Source: Limimaricola sp. (lineage in GTDB: Bacteria > Pseudomonadota > Alphaproteobacteria > Rhodobacterales > Rhodobacteraceae). From it: a stretch of DNA of 64,000 nt. The notes under the pieces are model-generated. The model had not been told where the DNA came from. It made no database searches and saw only the letters and a list, made by a program, of their open reading frames with translations. Each line of letters begins with the position of its first letter. Within the stretch, counting starts at the first letter, position 1. The stretch spans positions 186,001 to 250,000 of the forward strand of contig NZ_WGLM01000006.1 in NCBI RefSeq assembly GCF_016125575.1, written 5' to 3'. Below, in pieces: positions 52,278 through 61,900 of the stretch. The position numbers were made by a program, and so were the translations under genes.

Positions 52278-53398
52278 CAGGCGGTCACGCGCGGGCGCGG
52301 CCCTTCGCCCGTCGCCGCAAAGACCGCGACGAGAAGCAGCGCCGTCGCCGCCCCCAGTACGGCCAGCACCGCGAAAAGCGACGTGACCCCCAGCGGCACC
52401 AGCACCGCCGACAGCGCCAGCGGCCCGAGGGCGGCACAGCTCAGCGCTGCGGCCTGTATCGCCGAGGCGGTTTGCGGCCCCGGTCCCAGCCGTTCGGTCG
52501 CCCAGATGAAGAAGGCCGGAAACGTCACGCTGACCATTCCGCCCGCCGCGATGTAGGCTGTCACGTCCCAGCCCAGCGCGGCCAGCCCGGCACAGCCCGC
52601 CGTGCCCACGATGCCTGCGAAGAACAGCCATGCGGGCGCGACCCAGCGCGTCAGCCAGTACATCGCCACCCGCGACAGCAGGAAGGCCACGAAGAAGGCC
52701 GAGGTCACGCCCGCCACCTGCGCGGCCAGATGCCCCCGCGCGATCAGCGCCGAGGGGCCGTAACCGAACAGCCCGATCTCCATCAGCACCGACAGGAAGG
52801 TCAGCGCCAGCATCGCCGCGCGCGGCCGCATCAGCGCGCGCAACCCGCCCGTGGCCCGCGCCGCCTGCGGGTTGGGCTGCACCACCGGGATCGTCGCCGC
52901 CGCCAGCACCGCCAGCACCGCCCAGGCCGGGCCGGGCTGCCCCGCGGCCAGCAACACGCCCCATGGTGCGATGATGGCGCCAAGGCCAAAAACCGCGTTG
53001 ACCAGCCCCACCATACCGGGGCCGCGCGGCCCGAACTCGGCCAAAAAACGGCGGTTGATGATGGCCGAGGTCAGGCCGAACCCCGCGCCCAGCGCCACCC
53101 CGCCTGCCAGGTTCGCCAGCCAACTGGCCTGCAGCGCCAGCACCCCCGCGCCCACCGCGAGGAAAGCCAATGCCGTGCGCGCGGTGAACTGCCACAGCCC
53201 CAGCACGCCCAGCATCACCGCCACGAAGGCCCCCACGCCAAAGGCGCTTAGCAGTTGCCCCGCCTCTGGCGCGCTCAGCCCGAAGGCGCGCCCGTAGACC
53301 GGCAGCGCCAGCCCGAACAGCGGCTGGACGGCACCGATCAGGGCAAAGCTCAGCGTGCCCGCGACGAACAGGCGGGCGGGGTTTGGCGCGGCGCTCAT
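52277..53398 (-). CDS. MFS transporter
   Basis: 373 residues with about twelve hydrophobic helices and the YbjJ/sugar-phosphate-type MFS pattern: [20 protein letters not shown], then [21 protein letters not shown] and [13 protein letters not shown] in the first half, and [17 protein letters not shown] in the second. Substrate unknown. It overlaps tdh by 4 bp at its start and continues into two small membrane proteins, so threonine catabolism genes and this exporter or importer may form one transcript. Shorter than the usual 400 because loops are short. Confidence 0.87.
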   Translation of the reverse strand: MSAAPNPARLFVAGTLSFALIGAVQPLFGLALPVYGRAFGLSAPEAGQLLSAFGVGAFVAVMLGVLGLWQFTARTALAFLAVGAGVLALQASWLANLAGGVALGAGFGLTSAIINRRFLAEFGPRGPGMVGLVNAVFGLGAIIAPWGVLLAAGQPGPAWAVLAVLAAATIPVVQPNPQAARATGGLRALMRPRAAMLALTFLSVLMEIGLFGYGPSALIARGHLAAQVAGVTSAFFVAFLLSRVAMYWLTRWVAPAWLFFAGIVGTAGCAGLAALGWDVTAYIAAGGMVSVTFPAFFIWATERLGPGPQTASAIQAAALSCAALGPLALSAVLVPLGVTSLFAVLAVLGAATALLLVAVFAATGEGPRPRVTA

Positions 53399-54432
53399 GT
53401 CCAGTCCAGCACCACCTTGCCCGAGGACCCCGACAACATGGCCGCGAACCCGTCGCGGAACGCATCCACCTTGAACCGATGGGTGATGACCTTTCTCACG
53501 TCGAGGCCGTTTTCCAGCATCGCGATCATCTTGTACCAGGTCTCGAAAATCTCGCGGCCATAGACGCCCTTGATCGTGATCGCCTTGAACACGATCCGGC
53601 TCCAGTCCACCGGGCTTTGCCCCGGCGGGATACCAAGAAGCGCGATGCGCCCGCCCATCACCAGGCTTTCGACCATCTGGTCGAGCGCGCGCTGGTTGCC
53701 CGACATTTCCAGCCCCACGTCGAAACCTTCCTTCATCTTCAGCCCGTCCATCACCTCACGCAGGTCTTGCGTGCCCACGTTCACCGGCACCACGTCGGCC
53801 ACCCGCGCGGCCAAATCCAGCCGGTCCTGGTTGATGTCGGTGATCACCACATGACGCGCGCCCACGTGCCGCGCCACCGCACCCGCCATGATGCCGATCG
53901 GCCCCGCCCCGGTGATCAGCACATCCTCGCCCACCAGATCGAACGACAGCGCGGTATGCACGGCATTGCCCAACGGATCGAGGATTGCCCCGATCTCGTC
54001 ATCGATGGCATCGGGCAGCGGAACGACGTTGAAGGCGGGCAGGCGCAGGAATTCGGCAAAGGCCCCCTGCTCGTTCACGCCGATGCCGCGCGTGCCGGGG
54101 TCAAGGTGGAACTTGCCCGCCCGGCTTTGCCGGCTCTTGCGGCCAATCAGATGCCCCTCGCCGCTGCAACGCTGACCGATCTCCAGCCCCTCGACATTGC
54201 GGCCCAGCTCCACGATCTCGCCGGCAAACTCATGCCCCGTGATCATCGGCACCGGCACCGTGTGCGCGGCCCAGGCATCCCAGTTCCAGATGTGGATGTC
54301 GGTGCCGCAGATGCCGGTCTTGTGCACCTTGATCAGCACGTCGTCCGGCCCGATCTCGGGCACCGGCGCGCGCACCATCCACAGCCCTTCCTCGGGCCGC
54401 GACTTTTCCAGCGCCTTCATCTGGTTGCTCAT
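53395..54432 (-). CDS. tdh: L-threonine 3-dehydrogenase
   Basis: 345 residues from ATG 54432. It is a zinc-dependent medium-chain dehydrogenase that oxidises threonine to 2-amino-3-oxobutanoate with NAD; Kbl then cleaves this to glycine and acetyl-CoA. Catalytic site: [26 protein letters not shown], and the Rossmann loop [31 protein letters not shown] is typical of Tdh. The region that usually holds four structural cysteines is altered here ([20 protein letters not shown]), with only one Cys, so the structural zinc is probably lost. It overlaps kbl by 4 bp. Confidence 0.92.
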   Translation of the reverse strand: MSNQMKALEKSRPEEGLWMVRAPVPEIGPDDVLIKVHKTGICGTDIHIWNWDAWAAHTVPVPMITGHEFAGEIVELGRNVEGLEIGQRCSGEGHLIGRKSRQSRAGKFHLDPGTRGIGVNEQGAFAEFLRLPAFNVVPLPDAIDDEIGAILDPLGNAVHTALSFDLVGEDVLITGAGPIGIMAGAVARHVGARHVVITDINQDRLDLAARVADVVPVNVGTQDLREVMDGLKMKEGFDVGLEMSGNQRALDQMVESLVMGGRIALLGIPPGQSPVDWSRIVFKAITIKGVYGREIFETWYKMIAMLENGLDVRKVITHRFKVDAFRDGFAAMLSGSSGKVVLDWT

Positions 54433-55613
54433 GCCAGAACTCCCGTTTCGCGGCCCGCCTGTGCGAAGGCCGCCAATGCCTGATCCAGATCGGCGCGCGT
54501 CAGCGCCGTGTTCATCTGCGTCCTGATCCGGGCCCGCCCCTTGGGCACCACCGGAAAGAAGAACCCCGAGACGTAAACCCCAAGATCGAACAGCCGCGCC
54601 GCCATCGCCTGCGCGCGGGTCGCCTCGTAAAGCATCACCGGGATGATCGGATGTTCGCCCGGCAACAGGTCGAACCCCGCCGCCGTCAGCCCCGCGCGCC
54701 AATGCGCGGCATTATCGAAAAGCCGCGCGCGCAGATCGTCGCCCGCCTCGACAAGATCCAGCGCCGTCAGGCTGGCGGCAACCACCGCCGGTGGCAGCGC
54801 GTTGGAAAAAAGATAGGGCCGCGCGCGTTGCCGCAACAGGTCCACCACCGCCTGCGGCCCGGCGATGTACCCGCCGATCGCCCCGCCCAGCGCCTTGCCC
54901 AGCGTGCCGGTCATCACGTCGGCCCGCACCCCGGCCCGCGCCGGCGTGCCCGCGCCCTTCGGCCCGATGAACCCGGTCGCATGGCAATCATCCACCATCA
55001 CCAGCGCGTCGTAACGGTCGGCCAGCGCCCGGATCTCGGCCAGCGGCGCGAAGTAGCCGTCCATGCTAAAGACGCCATCGGTGGCGATCATGATGTGCCG
55101 CGCGCCATCGGCCCGCGCCTGTTTCAGCTGCGCCTCCAGATCGTCCATGTCGGCATTGGCAAAGCGATAGCGCCGCGCCTTGCACAGGCGAATCCCGTCG
55201 ATGATCGAGGCATGGTTCAGCGCGTCCGAGATCACCGCGTCCTCGGCGCCCAGCAACGGCTCGAACAGGGCGCCATTGGCATCGAAACAGGCGGCAAACA
55301 GGATCGAATCGTCGTGCCCCAGGTAGGCCGCCAGCCGCCGCTCCAGCACGCGGTGCATCTCTTGCGTGCCGCAGATGAACCGGACCGAGGCCATGCCGTA
55401 GCCCTGCCGTTCCAGCGCCTCCTGCGCCGCGCGAACCAGCGCGGGATGATCGGCCAGCCCCAGGTAATTGTTGGCGCAAAGGTTGATCACCTCGCGCCCG
55501 CCCACTGCAACATGCCCGCCCTGCGGCGAGGTGATCTCGCGCTCGGTCTTCCACAGGCCCTCGGCCCGTATCTCGTCCAGCCGCGCGGTGATGTCGTCCA
55601 GAAACGCGCTCAT
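54429..55613 (-). CDS. kbl: glycine C-acetyltransferase (2-amino-3-ketobutyrate CoA ligase)
   Basis: 394 residues. A PLP enzyme of the alpha-oxoamine synthase family: substrate region [14 protein letters not shown], then [54 protein letters not shown], and the PLP lysine in [15 protein letters not shown]. It splits 2-amino-3-oxobutanoate with CoA into glycine and acetyl-CoA. AGGAGAGGA precedes ATG 55613. First gene of the kbl-tdh unit, divergent from the thiolase gene, which could use the acetyl-CoA made. Confidence 0.95.
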   Translation of the reverse strand: MSAFLDDITARLDEIRAEGLWKTEREITSPQGGHVAVGGREVINLCANNYLGLADHPALVRAAQEALERQGYGMASVRFICGTQEMHRVLERRLAAYLGHDDSILFAACFDANGALFEPLLGAEDAVISDALNHASIIDGIRLCKARRYRFANADMDDLEAQLKQARADGARHIMIATDGVFSMDGYFAPLAEIRALADRYDALVMVDDCHATGFIGPKGAGTPARAGVRADVMTGTLGKALGGAIGGYIAGPQAVVDLLRQRARPYLFSNALPPAVVAASLTALDLVEAGDDLRARLFDNAAHWRAGLTAAGFDLLPGEHPIIPVMLYEATRAQAMAARLFDLGVYVSGFFFPVVPKGRARIRTQMNTALTRADLDQALAAFAQAGRETGVLA

Positions 55614-55697
55614 CTCGTCCTCTCCTGACGGAACGTCCGCCTGTGCAAATCCAGCCTAGCCGTTATTCTGCCCGGCAAACAGCGAAGGAAGACGTCC

Positions 55698-56873
55698 ATG
55701 ACCGACATCGTGATCCTCGGCGGCGCCCGCACCGCCATCGGCAGCTTCGGCGGCGCGCTGGCCGGCACCCCCCCCACCGCGCTGGGTGCCCTCGTCGCCC
55801 GCGCGGCGATGGCGCGCGCCGCGGTCGATCCCGGCCAGATCGGCCATGTCGTCTTCGGCAACGTCATCAATACCGAACCGCGCGACATGTACCTGTCCCG
55901 CATCGCTGCAATCGAGGCCGGCATCCCCGAAACGGTCCCCGCGATGAACGTCAACCGCCTCTGCGGCTCGGGTGCGCAGGCGGTCGTCTCGGCGGCACAG
56001 AGCCTGATGCTGGGCGACGCCGATATCGCGCTGGCCGGCGGCGCCGAATGCATGAGCCGTTCACCCTTCATCATACCCGCCGCGCGCTGGGGCGCGAAAA
56101 TGGGCGATGTCGCGGCGCTCGACATGATGCTGGGCACGCTCAACTGCCCGTTCGGCTCGGGGCACATGGGGGTGACGGCGGAAAACGTCGCGCGCGATCA
56201 CGGCGTCAGCCGCGAGGATCAGGACGCCTTCGCCCTGCTCAGCCAGCAACGCGCCGCCACCGCCATCGCCGAGGGCCGGTTCGCCGACCAGATCGTGCCG
56301 GTCGAGGTGCAGGTAAAGCGCCAGACCGTTGCGTTTGCCACCGACGAACACCCCAAGGCCACCACGGCCGAGGCGCTGGCCGCGCTGAAGCCGGTCTTCC
56401 AGAAAGGCGGCAGCGTGACGGCGGGCAATGCCAGCGGCATCAATGACGGGGCCGCCGCCCTCGTTCTGGCCCGCGCCGACGCGGCCGCGGCCGCGGGCCT
56501 TGATGCGCGCTTCCGCATCCTCGGCTATGCCCATGCCGGCGTCGCGCCTGAGGTGATGGGCGAAGGACCGATCCCCGCGGTCAAGCTGCTTCTGCACAAG
56601 ACCGGGCTGAAAGTGGACGATTTCGACGTCATCGAATCGAACGAGGCCTTTGCCGCGCAGGCCGTCGCGGTCACCCGCGCCCTCGGTCTCGATCCCGCGC
56701 GCGTCAACCCCAACGGTGGCGCCATCGCGCTGGGTCACCCGGTGGGCGCAACCGGCGCGATTCTCGTCGTCAAGGCGATGTACGAACTTGACCGCACCAT
56801 GGCCAAACGCGCCCTGATCACCATGTGCATCGGCGGCGGACAGGGCATCGCACTTGCCATCGAGCGGCTCTGA
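55698..56873 (+). CDS. acetyl-CoA C-acetyltransferase (thiolase)
   Basis: 391 residues. A type II thiolase with the full catalytic set: Cys89 (NRLCGSGAQ), His347 (GHPVGATG) and Cys377 (TMCIGGGQG). It condenses or cleaves acetoacetyl-CoA and similar 3-ketoacyl-CoAs. It may serve polyhydroxybutyrate synthesis, beta-oxidation or acetoacetate use; no phaB or phaC is in the window to decide, so I give no gene symbol. GAAGGAAG precedes ATG 55698. A dispersed 3'-end repeat follows directly, in reverse orientation because it belongs to pbpC. Confidence 0.93.
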   Translation: MTDIVILGGARTAIGSFGGALAGTPPTALGALVARAAMARAAVDPGQIGHVVFGNVINTEPRDMYLSRIAAIEAGIPETVPAMNVNRLCGSGAQAVVSAAQSLMLGDADIALAGGAECMSRSPFIIPAARWGAKMGDVAALDMMLGTLNCPFGSGHMGVTAENVARDHGVSREDQDAFALLSQQRAATAIAEGRFADQIVPVEVQVKRQTVAFATDEHPKATTAEALAALKPVFQKGGSVTAGNASGINDGAAALVLARADAAAAAGLDARFRILGYAHAGVAPEVMGEGPIPAVKLLLHKTGLKVDDFDVIESNEAFAAQAVAVTRALGLDPARVNPNGGAIALGHPVGATGAILVVKAMYELDRTMAKRALITMCIGGGQGIALAIERL

Positions 56874-56875
56874 CG

Positions 56876-56935
56876 CTTCATCTTGCTCCAAATACTCCCG
56901 CCGGAGGCCTCGCCCTGTCGGCCACGACAGGGCGA
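56876..56935 (-). repeat. 3'-end repeat module, copy 4 (after pbpC)
   Basis: Read on the minus strand, directly after the pbpC stop there is a perfect 11-bp hairpin TCGCCCTGTCG-TGGC-CGACAGGGCGA (56935-56910). Then follows GCCTCCGGCGGGAGTATTT and GGAGCAAGATGAAG down to 56876, 2 bp from the thiolase stop. This is the clearest of four copies in the window. Lying between convergent gene ends, it could terminate both. Confidence 0.68.
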
Positions 56936-58969
56936 TCATTTCACCTCGATGTGCACCCGCGCCGCGGCGCCCTCGGCGTCGATCACCGTCAGCGCGGAAA
57001 ACCCCGGTCCGGGATCGGGCAGTTGCGCCTCGCGCACATGGCTCACCGCCACCGGCGCGCCATTGGCGAGCCAGGTGAAGGGCGCCGTCCCGTCGGCCAC
57101 CTTCACCACCAGCGGCCCCTCCTCCAGCACCGCGCCATCGGGCGGAAAGGCGATGCGCGGGCCCGTTTGCGCCACGGAGGTGCCGGGCGGGCGGAACCGC
57201 TGCAAGGGCAGCGGCAGTTGCGCGGTGGGCAGAAGCAGCGTCGCGGGCGGCGGCGGGCGGATCGGCACCACCTTGTCCTCGGCGCGCGCAAAGGCCGCGA
57301 ACATCACCGGGGCGGCCAGGTCCACGCCGAAGGCGCCGGGAATGGGCGTGCCATCGGCGCGGCCCATCCAGACGCCTACCACCAGCGCGCCGTCAAACCC
57401 CACGGCCCAGGCATCGCGGTTGCCATAGCTGGTGCCGGTCTTGAAGGCGATGCCGGTGCCCTGCACACCGATGGGCCGGGGCGTCTGCAACAGGATGTCG
57501 GCCACCTCCCATGACGCGACATCGCCCATCACCCGCACAGGCGCATATCCGGACGTCGGGCCGGGCGTGACCCGCAGGTCCGCCTGCACACCGCCATCGG
57601 CAATCGCGGCATAGACCCGCACGAGGTCTTCCAGCGTCAGGCCCACCCCGCCCAGCGCCACGGCCAGCCCCGGCTTGCCCCCCGGCACGACCGGCCGCGC
57701 CCCCGCGCGGCGCAGCCCGGCAATCAGGCGCTGCGGGCCGAGCGCCTGCGTGACCGCAACGGCGGGAATGTTCAGCGACAGCTGCAGCGCGGTGCGCACC
57801 CGTACTTCGCCGCGGAAAAGCCCGTCGAAGTTCTGCGGCGCGTAGCCGCCGAAATCGGTCGGGCGGTCGGCGATCAGGGTTTCGGGATGCGCCAGCCCGG
57901 CCTCGAAGGCCAGCCCGTAGATCAGCGGCTTCAGCGTGGACCCGGGCGAGCGCAGGGCTTGGCTCATGTCGACAAATCCCGCCCGCCCGTCTGCGCGATA
58001 GGCGGCCGATCCGACCTCGGCCAGCACTTCGCCGGTGCGGTGATCGGCCACGACGATCGCCACCTGCACCCCGTCGCTGCGCCCGGCCACCGATTGCGCC
58101 GCCAGCGCCTCCAGCCGGGCCTGAAGGCCGGCCTCCAGCGTGGTGCGGAAGATCCCGGCGGTGGGGTCGGCCGCCACCAGCCGGTCCGACAGGTGGGGGG
58201 CAAGCTGCGGAAAGGGGCGGCGCGTGTCCGGCACCGCCTCGCGCAGCGCGGCGTGCAGGGTGGCACGGTCGATCACGCCCGCCCCCGCCAGCCGCGCCAG
58301 CACCCGGTCGCGCGCCGCCCGCGCGGCGCCTGCATCGCGGTCGGGCCGCCGCGCCTCGGGCGATTGCGGCAGGGCGACCAGCAGCGCCGCCTCGGCCGGC
58401 GTCAGGCGGCGCGGCGGCTTGCCGAAATAGGCCAGCGACGCCGCGCGCACGCCTTCCAGGTTGCCGCCGAAGGGCGCGCGGTTGAGGTAGAGCGTCAGGA
58501 TCTGGTCCTTGCCCAGCCGCCGTTCCAGCGCCAGCGCCACGCGCACCTGCCGCAGCTTGCCAGCCCATGTGCCAGTCCCGCTGTCCTCGATCATCCGGGC
58601 GACCTGCATCGTCAGCGTCGAGGCACCCGAAACGACATGCCCGGCCAGCACCGCCTGCCCCGCCGCGCGCAGCACCGCCCAAGGGTCCACCCCGCCATGG
58701 TCGTAGAACCGCCGGTCCTCGTAGCCCAGCAGCATGGCCACGTAGCGCGGATCGACGGCATCAAGGCCCACCGCCAGCCGCCAGCGTCCGTCGGCCACCT
58801 GGTAGGCGCGCAAAAGCGTGCCGTCCCGGTCCAGCACCTCGGCCCCGCTTTGCGCGACAAGCGGTGGCAGGACGGTGGCATCGACCCAGGCATCCACCGC
58901 GTCCCGCCCGGCCCCGGCACCCCAGAGCAGCGCGGCGCAGCACCACAGCGCGGCGGCCGCGTGCCTCAT
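56936..58969 (-). CDS. pbpC: penicillin-binding protein 1C
   Basis: 677 residues. A short N-terminal membrane anchor is followed by a GT51 transglycosylase domain (about 45-215) with catalytic Glu84 (GYEDRRFYDHGGVDP). A transpeptidase domain has Ser344-xx-Lys347 (SPGSTLKP) and KTG in FKTGTSYGNRDAW, and a BiPBP_C-type domain closes the protein (about 585-677). PBP1C polymerises glycan strands; its gene is classically next to a periplasmic alpha-2-macroglobulin. It overlaps the macroglobulin gene by 4 bp (ATGA). A perfect hairpin and repeat follow the stop. Confidence 0.95.
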   Translation of the reverse strand: MRHAAAALWCCAALLWGAGAGRDAVDAWVDATVLPPLVAQSGAEVLDRDGTLLRAYQVADGRWRLAVGLDAVDPRYVAMLLGYEDRRFYDHGGVDPWAVLRAAGQAVLAGHVVSGASTLTMQVARMIEDSGTGTWAGKLRQVRVALALERRLGKDQILTLYLNRAPFGGNLEGVRAASLAYFGKPPRRLTPAEAALLVALPQSPEARRPDRDAGAARAARDRVLARLAGAGVIDRATLHAALREAVPDTRRPFPQLAPHLSDRLVAADPTAGIFRTTLEAGLQARLEALAAQSVAGRSDGVQVAIVVADHRTGEVLAEVGSAAYRADGRAGFVDMSQALRSPGSTLKPLIYGLAFEAGLAHPETLIADRPTDFGGYAPQNFDGLFRGEVRVRTALQLSLNIPAVAVTQALGPQRLIAGLRRAGARPVVPGGKPGLAVALGGVGLTLEDLVRVYAAIADGGVQADLRVTPGPTSGYAPVRVMGDVASWEVADILLQTPRPIGVQGTGIAFKTGTSYGNRDAWAVGFDGALVVGVWMGRADGTPIPGAFGVDLAAPVMFAAFARAEDKVVPIRPPPPATLLLPTAQLPLPLQRFRPPGTSVAQTGPRIAFPPDGAVLEEGPLVVKVADGTAPFTWLANGAPVAVSHVREAQLPDPGPGFSALTVIDAEGAAARVHIEVK

Positions 58970-61900
58970 TCGGTCACGGTCACCCGGCCCTCGTCAGACC
59001 GCGCGCGCATCCGCGGGCGGTACATGTCCTCGACGCTGGCCGCGGGCAGGTGGAAATTGCCCGGCGACACTGCCCGCACGATGTAGGCCAACCGGAACGA
59101 CTGGTCCGATTCCCAGTCGACGGCGGCAAGGAACCGGTCAGTCAGGAATTCCGCCGTCCGCGTCCGGGCCGGGTCAAGCCATGTCAGGGCCGAGATCTCG
59201 CCCGCCTGGATCAGGTTGGGATTGTCGATCTCGAAGCCCGCGGGCAGCGGATCGGTCACCATCAGCCGCGCCTCCTGCCGGCCAAAGGGCGTGACCGTCA
59301 GCACCGCGACCAGCCGCGTGCCCACCGGCACGCTGGCCACGTCCACCGGCTGCCCGTCCATAGTGAACCACTGCCGCTCGATCTTGTAGCCGTTGCCGCC
59401 TGCCGGCTCGGGCGATGACGGCACGCCGAAGGTCGTCACCGTCAGGTCCACCGGCTGGCTGCCGCCATTGGCCACCGCGACCGGCCCGGTCACCGTCTGC
59501 GCATCGCGCAATCGCACCATCGGCCCGTCGGGCACCTGCCCGTTCAGGGTAACACCGCTTGCCCGCATGTCAGCGATCATCGCGTGCGCTGCCAGCAAGC
59601 TCCACGCCGCTTCCTGCGTCGAAGGCGCGGCGGATGTCGTCAGCCGCGACAGCAGCGCGGCGCGATCCACCGTGGTGCTGCCCGCCTCGGAGGCCAGCGC
59701 CAGCACGGCCGCGGCATCGCGCCGGTCGGTGCCGTAGTCGTCGCGCCAATAGGCGTCTTCGGGCTGGTTACCCCAGCCTTTGATCTGCCACGCAGCCCGG
59801 GCGAACATCGCGTCGGCCCGTGTCTGGTCGCCATAATAGGCCAGCGCCGCACCCAGTTGCGCCGCCCCCGTGGGCGTGGTGAAGGCATCGCCCTTCTGGT
59901 CGGCGTAATAGCGCAGATCGCCGACCGCCGCGGCACCTTCGCGCGCCAGTACCATCAGTTGATAGGCCAGCGCCTCGCCGCCACTGTCGAAATCGGGGGC
60001 GTAGTTCACCTCGTTGCGCAGGTTGTCGAGCGCGTTGGAAAAGGCGAGCGCGGGCACGTCGTAGCCCGCCGCACGGGCACGCGACAGGAAGTCGGTGACA
60101 TAGGCATCCAGCCAGCCATCGCCCGAATCCGGCCCCCAAAGGCCGAAGGCACCGTTGCTGTCCTGATTGGCCAAGACCGCGGTGATCGCGTCCTGCACCC
60201 GCTTGTGCAGGTCGTCCGGCGCGCCTTCGCCCATCGCCTGCGCGACCTGATCGAAGTAAAGCAGCGGCATCGCCTTCGATGTCAGCTGCTCGGTGCAGCC
60301 GTAGGGGTAAAGGTCCAGCGCTCGCAGCAGCCCCGGCGCATCCAGCCGCGCCAAGGGCCCGACCGACAGCGTGGCCGATCCGGTGCCGGCGACCAGCCCG
60401 GTGAACACCCCGTCGTCGAAGTTGAAGGTCTGGCCCGGCGCAAGGCTGAGGCGGGTCTGCCGGCTGATGGCGGGGTCGTTGACCTCGACCGGCAGCGTCA
60501 CCGTGCGGCTCAGCGCCTTGCCGTCGGGCGTGGTGACCGTGACGGTAATCGTGTGCGTGCCGGGGTCGAGCGCGGCCAGCGGCAGGCTGAAGCTTTGCTT
60601 GCCGCCCTCGGTCAGGGTGAAGCTACGCGGCAGCGTGCTGGCCAGCGCAAGGCCATCGGCCGTCACGCTGAGGCCCATCGTGCCCGCAGGTCCGTCGGCA
60701 TGAACCACGTCGATCAGGATGCGACTCTGGTCGCCCGGCGCGAGGAAACGCGGCACCGTCGACGTCACCACGACCGGGTCGCGCACCACCACGTCGCGGC
60801 TGGCCTGCCCCACGCCGGTGGCCGACCACGCCACGGCCATCAGCCGCACCGTGCCGTTGAAGGCGGGCATGTCGAAGCTGACGCGCGCATTGCCATCGGC
60901 ATCGACCGTCACCGGTCCTTGAAAGAAGGCGACCAGTTTTTCGGTCGGCGGCGGGGCCTGCATCCGCATCTGCGCCATCGCGTCACCGCCCGACCGGACC
61001 GTGCCCATCGCGCCGTTCATCCCGTCGATCAGGTCGCCGTAGATGTCACGCAGGTCCATGCCCAGCTTGCGCTGGCCGAAGTAGTAGCCCTGCGGATCGG
61101 GCGCCTTGAACGCTGTCAGGTTCAGGATGCCCACGTCGACGGCGGCCAGCGTGAAATGCGCCGTTTCGCCCGCGCGGATGCCGTCAATGTGGATGCCCAC
61201 GTCCATTGGCCCGCGCGGCAGCATGGTGTCGGGCGAGTCCAGCGTCACGCCCAGCGCCTTGTCGCCAGGTGCCACCTGCGCATAGGCCAACCCCAGCGAC
61301 CGGGCCGGGTTGTGTTTCGCCGCCACGTCCATCGGGCGGATGACGCTGGCGGTGACATAGGCCCCCGCACCCCAGTCATCGGTCACCGGCAGTTGGATCA
61401 GGTTCTCGCCCTCGCTGACCTGCACCGTCTTCATTGCGATAAGATGGTCCGACATCACGCTGACCAGCGCGGTGCCGGCATAGCGCGGCACGATCCGCAG
61501 CGTGGCGGTGTCGCCGGGCGCGTAGGCGGGCTTGTCCAGCCCCGCCTCCAGCAGGTCAGGCGTGGTGGCGGCATCGGCGGGGGCATACCATCCGGCCGTG
61601 AACGGCACGGACGAGGCAACGTAGATGTCGTCCGTGCGCTCCACCACCAGTTCATACTTGCCCCAGTCGACCGGGGCCGAAACCTCGACCGGGGCCTTGC
61701 CCAGTTGCGCGGTACCGGTGGCGATGCGGGTGCGGGTCGTCACCGGCTCCCAGTTCCACGAGCCGTATTGCTGGTACCAAGTATAGCGCGTCTCGACCCG
61801 GTTCAGCGTCCATTTCACCGCCATCGGCGTGGGCGTCAGATCGGGCGCAAGGCCGATCAGGCTGAACTTCGCCGTCGCGCCCTGTGGCAGGATGTCGGTG

